The position numbers and the translations under genes were made by a program. The notes beneath the pieces were generated by a model, which saw nothing but the letters and a program-made list of their open reading frames with translations, was not told where the DNA came from and ran no database searches. A stretch of DNA of 13,692 nt from Sphingomonas sanxanigenens. GTDB taxonomy: Bacteria; Pseudomonadota; Alphaproteobacteria; Sphingomonadales; Sphingomonadaceae. How positions within the stretch are numbered: position 1 is the stretch's first letter; each line of letters starts with the position of its first letter. The DNA is taken from positions 1 through 13,692 of the forward strand of contig QFNN01000081.1 of NCBI GenBank assembly GCA_003240855.1. Direction: 5' to 3'. Below, one piece after another: positions 6,677 to 12,666 of this stretch.

Positions 6677-7305
6677 GCTATGCCGTCAAGGAGATGTTCC
6701 TGACGCTCCAGGGCGAGGGCGTTCAGGCGGGGCGGCGCGCCGTTTTCATCCGCTTCGCGGGCTGCAATCTGTGGACGGGGCGCGAGCAGGATCGCGAAAG
6801 CGCGGTCTGCCGCTTCTGCGACACCGATTTCGTCGGCATGGACGGCACGTTCGGCGGTCGTTACGATAGCGCAACCAAATTGGCGGCCCAGGCAAAAAGC
6901 CTATGGGAGCGTGATAACCTGGCAGGATTCTGCGTCCTCACCGGCGGCGAGCCGCTCCTCCAGGTCGACGCCGCGCTGATCGACGCGCTTCATGCCGAAG
7001 GTTTCGAGATCGCGGTCGAATCCAACGGCACGATCGCCGCGCCCCCCGGCATCGACTGGCTCTGCATCAGCCCCAAGGCGGGCAGCGAGGTCGTCCAGAC
7101 CAGCGGCGACGAACTGAAGCTCGTCTGGCCGCAGCCCGGCATCGACCTCGAACGGATTGAGGCCTGGGACTTCCGCAATTTTCTTGTCCAGCCGATGGAC
7201 TGCGCCGAATCCGAAGCCGCGCGCGACGCGGCGATCGCGCTGGCGATGGAGCGGCCGCGCTGGCGGCTCACGCTCCAGAACCATAAACAGCTCGGCCTGC
7301 GCTGA
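6673..7305 (+). CDS. queE: 7-carboxy-7-deazaguanine synthase QueE (radical SAM)
   Basis: A 210-residue radical SAM enzyme that contracts 6-carboxytetrahydropterin to 7-carboxy-7-deazaguanine, the substrate of QueC. The N-terminal 'EMFLTLQGEGVQAGRRAVF' is typical. The iron-sulphur cysteines C31, C46 and C49 are spaced C-x14-C-x2-C rather than the common C-x3-C-x2-C; this spacing is known from the proteobacterial QueE subgroup that includes the structurally studied Burkholderia multivorans enzyme. Other motifs are 'TGGEPLLQ' (90-97), 'ESNGT' (116-120), 'SPKAG' (133-137) and a C-terminal 'TLQNHKQLGLR'. The start ATG overlaps the queC stop (ATGA at 6673-6676). queD and queF are not in this window. 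Confidence 0.97.
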   Translation: MSYAVKEMFLTLQGEGVQAGRRAVFIRFAGCNLWTGREQDRESAVCRFCDTDFVGMDGTFGGRYDSATKLAAQAKSLWERDNLAGFCVLTGGEPLLQVDAALIDALHAEGFEIAVESNGTIAAPPGIDWLCISPKAGSEVVQTSGDELKLVWPQPGIDLERIEAWDFRNFLVQPMDCAESEAARDAAIALAMERPRWRLTLQNHKQLGLR

Positions 7306-7311
7306 CCTTGC

Positions 7312-7977
7312 TCAGAAGGAACAGTGGCGCGTGTCCAGCCGGCTGTCCTTCCAGCATTTTTCTTCAAGCGGCGGATAGCGATAGTCGAGCGGCGGCACGT
7401 AAAAGACGAAGCTCTGTTCGCCATAGCGGCCAAGGCTCTTGCGAACCTCGCGCAGATATTTCTCGGCGACGGTGTAGAATTGCCCCTTGGGCACGAACAG
7501 CGCCGCGCGGCCGACCTTGCTGATCGTCTCGCAGAAAGTGAATTGCGAGGTGACGGTCGAGAAGCTGGAATAGGTGCGCGTGCCATATTGGTCGAGCGCG
7601 GTCTGCGCCAGCTTGGGCGCCTTCTTCGTCCGTTTGAAATAACCGGTCAGCGTCTGATAGGCCTGACCCAGCTCGACCCGGTGATAGTCGAGCAGGTGAT
7701 TATACTGGTTGTTGGTGAGCAAGGTCGGGTCAAACTGGCATTGCAGCGCGCCGACGTTGAGCGCCGAACGCATCCGCCAGACGATCGCGGCGCGCATTTC
7801 CTGCGGCGTGGCGCCGGGGAGAAGTTCGCCAATATCGGGTTCGTTGCCGATGACCGGCGGCCCGGACAGATCGGGCGCTTTCCAGAAGAAATTGGCTTCG
7901 GCCGACGCCAGGGGCGTCGCGACTGCCAGCAAGGCCGCGACAGGCCTGAAATAGCCGCGCGCCGTAAGGAAACTCAT
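7312..7977 (-). CDS. Secreted protein of unknown function with four cysteines
   Basis: A 221-residue protein with a Sec signal peptide (MSFLTARGYFRPVAALLAVA..., likely cut near A26-A28 at 'ASAEA'). The mature part has no further membrane segment and is therefore expected in the periplasm or outside. It has four cysteines (C80, C149, C208, C219), a number that would allow two disulphides, and Tyr/Arg-rich stretches such as 'YGEQSFVFYVPPLDYRYPP' near the end. I do not recognise a domain. The ATG at 7977 is preferred over the in-frame GTG at 7983 because GGAGGAG lies five bases before it. It converges on queE with six bases between stops, and has a plausible promoter of its own at 8052-8080. Confidence 0.85.
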   Translation of the reverse strand: MSFLTARGYFRPVAALLAVATPLASAEANFFWKAPDLSGPPVIGNEPDIGELLPGATPQEMRAAIVWRMRSALNVGALQCQFDPTLLTNNQYNHLLDYHRVELGQAYQTLTGYFKRTKKAPKLAQTALDQYGTRTYSSFSTVTSQFTFCETISKVGRAALFVPKGQFYTVAEKYLREVRKSLGRYGEQSFVFYVPPLDYRYPPLEEKCWKDSRLDTRHCSF

Positions 7978-8051
7978 CAACACTCCTCCACCTGTCCGGT
8001 CGTCCCGCGCCGATGTGGCGAAATCTCGCCGCCGGCCGCCTGCTCGCGCGA

Positions 8052-8080
8052 ATCCTATGCACGTTTGGCCCGCGCCTCAA
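8052..8080 (-). promoter_or_regulatory. Candidate sigma-70 promoter for the secreted protein gene
   Basis: Read on the minus strand, TTGAGG (8080-8075), a 17-base spacer and TAGGAT (8057-8052) match the -35/-10 consensus at four of six positions each. It would give a leader of about 70 bases. A small 5-4-5 inverted repeat (GGCGA/TCGCC, 8017-8030) lies in that leader. This is a pattern match only. Confidence 0.4.
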
Positions 8081-8143
8081 ACGCTTTTGCAGATCTCGTG
8101 GCGGCGGACTGTGTGGATGGTGCGACGATCCGCCGGAATACAG

Positions 8144-8173
8144 AAAAGGGCCGCCCGGTCGCCCGGACGGCCC
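8144..8173 (-). terminator. Intrinsic terminator after the small lipoprotein gene
   Basis: On the minus strand an 11-bp GC-rich stem (arms 8173-8163 and 8158-8148, one U-G wobble) with a four-base loop is followed by TTTTC. It begins 23 bases after the lipoprotein stop and separates that gene from the secreted-protein gene downstream. Confidence 0.85.
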
Positions 8174-8195
8174 CTCGAAACGATGCGGCGCGCGC

Positions 8196-8444
8196 TTACT
8201 GAGCGGCGTTGCCCATGGCTTCGTTACCCATGGTCGCGTTGGCGTCCATGGTGTCGTTGCCCATCGCGCCGTCGACGGCGGTCATGTTGTCGGTGACTTC
8301 GCCGGCCGGCTCGACCGCGTTCAGGTCGGTCACGGCGGTGTTGTCGACGGCGTTGGCCGTCTCGGTGCCGCCGCAGGCAGACACGAGCAGGGCGGCGCCG
8401 GCAACCATAGTCCCAAGAGTCAGCTTCGAGAGAAGGTCACGCAT
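8196..8444 (-). CDS. Small acidic lipoprotein of unknown function
   Basis: An 82-residue protein beginning MRDLLSKLTLGTMVAGAALL and running into the lipobox VSAC with the lipidated Cys24. The 59-residue mature part is highly unusual: ten acidic residues, no Lys, Arg, His or aromatic residue, and a C-terminal half of loosely repeated Met-Gly-Asn / Met-Asp-Ala-Asn units ('AMGNDTMDANATMGNEAMGN'). It is probably an intrinsically disordered, membrane-anchored peptide. I know of no function. The ATG at 8444 is chosen for the GGGAG site six bases upstream and because it starts the lipoprotein signal; the frame is open to 8516. A terminator follows and a possible promoter precedes it, so it appears to be a single-gene unit. 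Confidence 0.88.
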   Translation of the reverse strand: MRDLLSKLTLGTMVAGAALLVSACGGTETANAVDNTAVTDLNAVEPAGEVTDNMTAVDGAMGNDTMDANATMGNEAMGNAAQ

Positions 8445-8512
8445 TGAAAACTCCCTATTTTTGTAGCGATTTGGCCGGCTTACTGGCCCTTCAACACACC
8501 AAATCGGTGCCG

Positions 8513-8541
8513 ACATTAGACATAAATGTGACCGCCCTCAA
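8513..8541 (-). promoter_or_regulatory. Weak candidate promoter for the small lipoprotein gene
   Basis: On the minus strand TTGAGG (8541-8536) is followed after 17 bases by TAATGT (8518-8513). The -10 is poor, but the -35 hexamer and spacing equal those proposed for the neighbouring secreted-protein gene. An inverted repeat ACATT-N7-AATGT (8513-8529) covers the -10 side. Supporting evidence is weak. Confidence 0.28.
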
Positions 8542-8548
8542 GAAAACT

Positions 8549-9202
8549 CTATCGCAGGTGCAGCGAAGCCAGAAAGCCGGGCAGGCTGTCGGCCAGCGCT
8601 GCGTCGAGCATGTCCATCGTTGCGTCGCTTCCAAGCGCGGCGAGGCTTGTCACCGGAAACGCGCTGATGCCGCACGGAACGATCCCGCCAAAGTCCGCCA
8701 GATCGGGCGAGACGTTGATGGCGGCGCCATGCAGCGTCACCCAGCGGCGAACGCGCACGCCGATTGCGCCGATCTTTGCTTCATGGCCGTTCGCATCATC
8801 GGTCCAGATGCCGACCCTGCCCTCGGCGGCGCGCGCGGCGACGCCAAGCCGGCCGAGGGCGGCGACGATCCATTGTTCGAGCGCATGGACATAGCAGCGC
8901 ACATCGCGCCCGCGCTTCGTCAGGTCGAGCTGGACATAGACGATGCGCTGACCCGGCCCATGATAGGTGTAGCGCCCGCCGCGCCCGCTCTCGAACACGG
9001 GAAAGCGGGGGTCGAGCAATTCGGCCGGATCGGCGCTGGTGCCCGCCGTATAAAGCGGCGGATGCTGAAGCAGCCAGATGCGTTCGCGCGCCGCGCCGGC
9101 CTGAATCGCGGCGGCGCGCGCTTCCATGTCCGCTACGGCGTCGGGGTAGGGGACGAGGCCGGGTTCGACCCGCCATTCAATCCCGTTCTTGTCCTGGGTC
9201 AT
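8549..9202 (-). CDS. lipB: Octanoyl-[ACP]:protein N-octanoyltransferase LipB
   Basis: A 217-residue cytoplasmic enzyme that moves the octanoyl group from acyl carrier protein to lipoyl domains of 2-oxoacid dehydrogenases and the glycine cleavage H protein, the first step of lipoate synthesis. Family motifs in order: 'LLQHPPLYTAGTSA' (44-57), 'GRGGRYTYHGPGQ' (73-85, with H81), 'KIGAIGVRVRRWVTLHG' with catalytic K143, and 'GIVPCGI' with the acyl-thioester Cys177. Length is typical. The ATG at 9202 is preferred because AGGA lies five bases upstream; the ATG two codons earlier (9208) has its AGG directly abutting it. It is divergent from the membrane-protein gene at 9309. Confidence 0.95.
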   Translation of the reverse strand: MTQDKNGIEWRVEPGLVPYPDAVADMEARAAAIQAGAARERIWLLQHPPLYTAGTSADPAELLDPRFPVFESGRGGRYTYHGPGQRIVYVQLDLTKRGRDVRCYVHALEQWIVAALGRLGVAARAAEGRVGIWTDDANGHEAKIGAIGVRVRRWVTLHGAAINVSPDLADFGGIVPCGISAFPVTSLAALGSDATMDMLDAALADSLPGFLASLHLR

Positions 9203-9308
9203 GCTCATCCTATCGGCGCGCCCCGCGGCTTCTTCAAGCCCGCCGCATCTTCACATTGTCGAACGCGCGCGCGCCGTATAGCAGGCGTTCGACGATTTGG
9301 AGGGGTGC

Positions 9309-10022
9309 GTGCGTAAACTGGATGGCGGCAAGGCGTGGGCCGATATCATGGCGATGGCGCGCGGCAATGCCGAGCCATTGGCGTTGATCGGGGGGCTTTT
9401 CATCATGTTGCCAGCACTGATCGCGCAGGTTTTTGCGCCGTTCGTTCCCGTGGCGACGACCGTGCAGGCGCGCGTGAATGAGCAGCTTGCCTATTTCGAG
9501 GCGAATATGGGGCCGCTGCTGGCGGCGCTGATCGTCTCGACGCTGGGGCAGGCCGTGATTCTGTCGCTCCTCCTCGATCCTGATCGCCCGACAGTCGGCC
9601 GCTCGTTCGGGATTGGCGCGGCTGGCCTTATATGGCTGTTGATCGTCAATTTCCTCACGGCGGTGGTCGTAGGCGCCGGGCTTACGCTTTTCATCGTTCC
9701 GGGCCTCTATCTGTTCGGGCGGCTCGCGCCGGTCCCGGCGATCCTGTTCGCCGAGCGCCGGACCAATCCTCTCCAGCTTTTCAGCCGCAGCTTCGCGATC
9801 ACGCGCGGCAATGGGTGGCGAAGCCTCCTGTTGTTCGCGGTCATTTGGGTGACGGCGACGATCGTGATCGCGGCGGCAATCGCCGTTGTCGGGATCGGCG
9901 CGAGCCTTGCGGCGGGCAGCCTCGCGGCTTTCATCACCGCGCTAGTCGCTGCTGTGCTCGATACTGCGTTCGCGCTGCTTCTGCTGCTGACCTACGCCGC
10001 CATCTACCGTCAGCTCGCCTGA
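9309..10022 (+). CDS. Polytopic membrane protein, GPDPase-membrane-domain/YciC-like
   Basis: A 237-residue protein with five or six hydrophobic segments (roughly 25-47, 68-89, 104-134, 172-196 and 200-230). The central stretch 'PGLYLFGRLAPVPAILFAE' followed by 'LFSRSFAITRGNGWRSLLL' has the layout seen in YciC-like proteins and the membrane domain of some glycerophosphodiester phosphodiesterases: P-G-x-Y-L, then a short acidic turn, then S-x-x-x-T-R-G. That assignment is by pattern, not search, and no catalytic domain is attached. The start is set at GTG 9309, with GGAGG five bases upstream; a TTG four codons earlier keeps the frame open but lies inside that site. It converges with the acetyltransferase gene, two bases between stops. 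Function unknown. Confidence 0.8.
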   Translation: MRKLDGGKAWADIMAMARGNAEPLALIGGLFIMLPALIAQVFAPFVPVATTVQARVNEQLAYFEANMGPLLAALIVSTLGQAVILSLLLDPDRPTVGRSFGIGAAGLIWLLIVNFLTAVVVGAGLTLFIVPGLYLFGRLAPVPAILFAERRTNPLQLFSRSFAITRGNGWRSLLLFAVIWVTATIVIAAAIAVVGIGASLAAGSLAAFITALVAAVLDTAFALLLLLTYAAIYRQLA

Positions 10023-10024
10023 TT

Positions 10025-10606
10025 TCAGATCAGCGGAATCTGCGGAGCGGAATCGCGGGGCAGCTTGCCGGTCAGGCGCGGGTCGGGGAAGGTTTCCACC
10101 GCGCGCGCGATCGGCGTGAACCCCTGCGCACAGTAGAAGTTGAGCGCCGAAGGGTGGTCGAGCGTGCAGGTGTGCACCCACAGCCGCTCGACGCCCCGTG
10201 TCCAGCCGAGCTGCTTGGCCTGCGCCATCAGCCAGCGGCCGTGGCCCTTGCCGGCAAGTTCGGGGACCAGCGCGAAATAGGCGATTTCGCACTCTCCGGG
10301 CGTGCGGAAATCGAGTTCGAGCATGCCGACCTCGATTCCCTGGCGATCGATCGCCGCGTGGATATGGACAGCCGGGTCGCCGATGATCGAATCGAGCGCC
10401 GCATCGTCGATCACGAGGCGGGAAAACCACAGCCACGGCGCGCCGACCCGCGTGAACAGCGCGCGATAGGCTTCGCGCGCCGGCGATTGCCAGCGGACGA
10501 GGCGCAGGGGCGCATCGGGAAGCGGCGCGGGCCTCGGCCGTTCGCGCATCTCCAGCGTCGTGACGACGGCGGCGACCTGGCCGGGTTCAAGCGCGGTCAG
10601 GCCCAT
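10025..10606 (-). CDS. GNAT family N-acetyltransferase
   Basis: A 193-residue soluble protein of the acetyl-CoA-dependent GNAT superfamily. Motif A is seen as 'IAYFALVPELAGKGHGRWLM' (108-127) with the pyrophosphate-binding G-K-G-H-G turn (119-123), and motif B as 'HTCTLDHPSALNFYCAQGF' (145-163), the usual end of the fold. The N-terminal 90 residues are less conserved. The acceptor substrate cannot be inferred. It is the last gene of a trmL-hemF-GNAT unit and its first ten bases overlap the end of hemF, so it is probably co-transcribed and translationally coupled. The ATG at 10606 is accepted because of that overlap. Confidence 0.9.
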   Translation of the reverse strand: MGLTALEPGQVAAVVTTLEMRERPRPAPLPDAPLRLVRWQSPAREAYRALFTRVGAPWLWFSRLVIDDAALDSIIGDPAVHIHAAIDRQGIEVGMLELDFRTPGECEIAYFALVPELAGKGHGRWLMAQAKQLGWTRGVERLWVHTCTLDHPSALNFYCAQGFTPIARAVETFPDPRLTGKLPRDSAPQIPLI

Positions 10607-11439
10607 GTCGCCTCTGGCGGCAGGCTCATCAGGATCGCATCGATATTCCCGCCCGTTTTCAACCCGAACAGCGTGCCGCGATCATAGACGAGGTTGAATT
10701 CGGCATAGCGTCCCCGCCAGGCGAGCTGCTGCTGCTTGTCCGCTTCGTTCCAGGATATGTCCATCCGCCGCCTGACGATCCGGGGGAAGATGTCGAGGAA
10801 GGCGAGGCCCACGTCGCGCGTGAACGCGAAATTGGCGGCGAAATCGCCTTCGAGATGGTCGTAGAAAATCCCGCCGACGCCGCGATGAACCTGCCGGTGG
10901 GGAATATAGAAATAATCGTCTGCCCATGCCTTGAAGCGCGGATAATATGCCGGATCATGCGCGTCGCACGCGGCCTGCATCGCGGCATGGAAATCGGCGG
11001 TGTCCTCGTCGATCGGAAGAGGCGGGTTGAGGTCTGCGCCGCCGCCGAACCAACGTTTGGTCGTTACCAGAAAACGCATGTTCATGTGGACGGCGGGCAC
11101 ATGCGGATTCGCCATGTGCGCGACAAGGCTGATCCCTGTCGCAAAGAAGCGGGGATCGTCCCCTGCGCCGTGGATCGAGCGCGCGAAATCGCCCTCGAAG
11201 CGCCCGCCGACGGTCGAGACGTTGACGCCGACCTTCTCGAAGATTCGCCCCTTCATCACCCCGCGCACGCCGCCGCCGCCCGGCTCGCCCGAAGGGGCGG
11301 CGCGATCCCAGCCGGTATAAGCGAAGGCGGCGTCGCTGCCCGCGTCGCGCTCGATCGCCTCGAAGGCGGCGCAGATGCGATCGCGCAGGCTTTCAAACCA
11401 GTCGCGGGCAAGCTGTTGCTCGTCGTCGAGCACGATCAT
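10597..11439 (-). CDS. hemF: Oxygen-dependent coproporphyrinogen-III oxidase
   Basis: A 280-residue cytoplasmic enzyme that uses O2 to oxidatively decarboxylate coproporphyrinogen III to protoporphyrinogen IX in haem synthesis (E. coli HemF is 299). The family blocks are all present: 'GGGGVRGVMKGRIFEKVGVN', 'LVAHMANPHVPAVHMNMRF' (105-123), 'RWFGGGADLNP' (129-139), 'HRGVGGIFYDHLEGDFAANF' (185-204) and 'WRGRYAEFNLVYDRGTLFGL' (241-260), then 'KTGGNIDAILMSLPP'. The ATG at 11439 overlaps the trmL stop (ATGA) and begins where homology begins; the frame stays open to 11820, but that part only shadows trmL. The haem product supplies the cytochrome complexes encoded on either side of this window. Confidence 0.97.
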   Translation of the reverse strand: MIVLDDEQQLARDWFESLRDRICAAFEAIERDAGSDAAFAYTGWDRAAPSGEPGGGGVRGVMKGRIFEKVGVNVSTVGGRFEGDFARSIHGAGDDPRFFATGISLVAHMANPHVPAVHMNMRFLVTTKRWFGGGADLNPPLPIDEDTADFHAAMQAACDAHDPAYYPRFKAWADDYFYIPHRQVHRGVGGIFYDHLEGDFAANFAFTRDVGLAFLDIFPRIVRRRMDISWNEADKQQQLAWRGRYAEFNLVYDRGTLFGLKTGGNIDAILMSLPPEATWA

Positions 11440-11885
11440 TCGGGCAATCCTCCGGTCTGGCGCAGCGCTTCCGCAAGCGCGATGCCTGTCGAAACCGCAA
11501 GGTTCAAGGACCGTAGCCCCGGGCGCATCGGAATCCTGATCCGCATCGCCGCCGCATCGTGAATGTCCTGCGGCACGCCCGCGCTTTCCGATCCCATCAG
11601 CAGGATGTCGTCGGGCGCGAACGCGGCGCTGTAAAGCGGCTCCGATCCGTGTGCGCTCATCAGCACGAGGCGGCCGGGTTGCGCCGCGCGAAAGGCCTGC
11701 CAGTCGGCGTGGCGCACCATGTCGACATGGGCCAGATAGTCCATCCCGGCGCGTTTCATGCGCGCATCCGAAAAGACGAATCCGCACGGCTCGATAATGT
11801 CGACCGGGATGCCGAAACACGCGCCGATCCGCAGCACGGCGCCGACATTTCCGGCGATGTCAGGCTGGTAAAGGGCGACGCGCAC
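11436..11885 (-). CDS. trmL: tRNA (cytidine(34)-2'-O)-methyltransferase TrmL
   Basis: A 149-residue SPOUT-class methyltransferase (E. coli TrmL is 157) that methylates the ribose of the wobble base, cytidine or cmnm5-uridine 34, in tRNA-Leu isoacceptors. The three family motifs are 'YQPDIAGNVGAVLR' (6-19), 'LLMGSESAGVP' (95-105) and 'IPMRPGLRSLNLAVSTGIAL' (118-137), the last two forming the trefoil knot that binds S-adenosylmethionine. There is no extra RNA-binding domain, as expected for TrmL. The start is a GTG at 11885, with AGGA seven bases upstream. It is the first gene of the trmL-hemF-GNAT unit and diverges from petA across a 211-base gap. Confidence 0.94.
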   Translation of the reverse strand: MRVALYQPDIAGNVGAVLRIGACFGIPVDIIEPCGFVFSDARMKRAGMDYLAHVDMVRHADWQAFRAAQPGRLVLMSAHGSEPLYSAAFAPDDILLMGSESAGVPQDIHDAAAMRIRIPMRPGLRSLNLAVSTGIALAEALRQTGGLPE

Positions 11886-11919
11886 GATCCTGTCCTGCGA
11901 TGGTTGATGACGGGCGTTG

Positions 11920-11948
11920 CGTTAGCCCCGCCGAAATCCTGTTGGCAA
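11920..11948 (-). promoter_or_regulatory. Candidate promoter for trmL-hemF-GNAT
   Basis: On the minus strand TTGCCA (11948-11943; five of six to the -35 consensus) is followed after 17 bases by CTAACG (11925-11920), a poor -10. Its -35 overlaps that of the proposed petA promoter on the other strand. Pattern match only. Confidence 0.3.
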
Positions 11949-11971
11949 ATGGCTTTAGCCTTGGCTATCAC
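11942..11971 (+). promoter_or_regulatory. Candidate promoter for the petA-petB (bc1) operon
   Basis: TTGGCA (11942-11947; five of six to consensus) is followed after 17-18 bases by CTATCA/TATCAC (11965-11971). It would leave a leader of about 120 bases before petA. A small inverted repeat, GGCT-TT-AGCC (11951-11960), lies in the spacer. I saw nothing else definable in the rest of the 211-base gap. Confidence 0.38.
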
Positions 11972-12096
11972 TATCCAGATCGCCTCGGGGAGTGGCGATT
12001 GCGCTGGGGAGCGCCGGGAGGGGAAAACACCACCGGAGTCCATTCGCCTGCACAAGGCGGTCAGCGGAGAGGTGTCATTGCGCAGAAGGCCGTTGG

Positions 12097-12666
12097 ATGA
12101 CGACGCTTGAGCATAATGAGGGGGTGGACGCTGAAAACGGCGTGCGCCGGCGCGATTTCCTGAATGTGGCTGCAGCCAGCTTCGCCGGTGTCGGCGCGGT
12201 GGCGGTGGTTGGTCCTCTGGTGATGCAGATGTGGCCATCGGCTGATGTCCTGGCTCAGGCGTCGACCGAAGTCGATATCTCGGCGATCCAGCCGGGGCAG
12301 GCGATCAAGACAATCTATCGCAAACAGCCTTTGTTCGTCAGGCATCTGACGCCCAAGGAAATTGGCGAGGCTGACGCCGTGCCGCTCAGCGAACTGCGCG
12401 ATCCGCAGACGCTTGAGCAGCGCACCAAGCCCGGCAAGGCGCAGTGGCTGATCACCATGGGCGTCTGCACCCATCTGGGCTGCGTGCCGCTGGGGGCCGG
12501 CGAGGGCGAAAATCGCGGCGAATATGGCGGTTATTTCTGCCCTTGCCACGGATCGTCATACGACACCGCCGCGCGCATCCGCAAAGGCCCCGCGCCCAAG
12601 AATCTCGAAGTGCCGGATTATGTTTTCCGGTCCGACACCGTCGTGGAAGTGGGGGTCAAGGCATGA
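12097..12666 (+). CDS. petA: Ubiquinol-cytochrome c reductase iron-sulphur (Rieske) subunit
   Basis: A 189-residue [2Fe-2S] protein of the bc1 complex that takes the first electron from ubiquinol and passes it to cytochrome c1. The N-terminus has a Tat-like 'RRRDFLN' (17-23) before a single membrane anchor (about 26-48), as in other proteobacterial Rieske proteins. Cluster box I is CTHLGC (124-129) and box II CPCHGS (148-153), giving ligands C124, H126, C148 and H151 and the stabilising C129-C150 disulphide. 'RIRKGPAPKNLEVP' (161-174) completes the domain. The ATG at 12097 has AGAAGG seven bases upstream; the frame is open back to 11992 without homology. Its stop overlaps the petB start. Confidence 0.97.
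   Translation: MTTLEHNEGVDAENGVRRRDFLNVAAASFAGVGAVAVVGPLVMQMWPSADVLAQASTEVDISAIQPGQAIKTIYRKQPLFVRHLTPKEIGEADAVPLSELRDPQTLEQRTKPGKAQWLITMGVCTHLGCVPLGAGEGENRGEYGGYFCPCHGSSYDTAARIRKGPAPKNLEVPDYVFRSDTVVEVGVKA

Noticed and set aside
8010..8143. Possible small RNA or gene in the 7978-8143 gap
   Set aside because: Only a candidate promoter and a small 5-4-5 hairpin are visible; no terminator or coding frame marks a separate transcript.
9262..9276. Alternating CG run and a TTGTCG/TATAGC pair (9256-9282) as promoter of the membrane protein gene
   Set aside because: The spacer is only 15 bases and the hexamers are weak. A short alternating CG run is unremarkable at this GC content.
10855..11562. Plus-strand open frame opposite hemF and trmL
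   Set aside because: Antisense to two well-supported genes; its product resembles no protein family.
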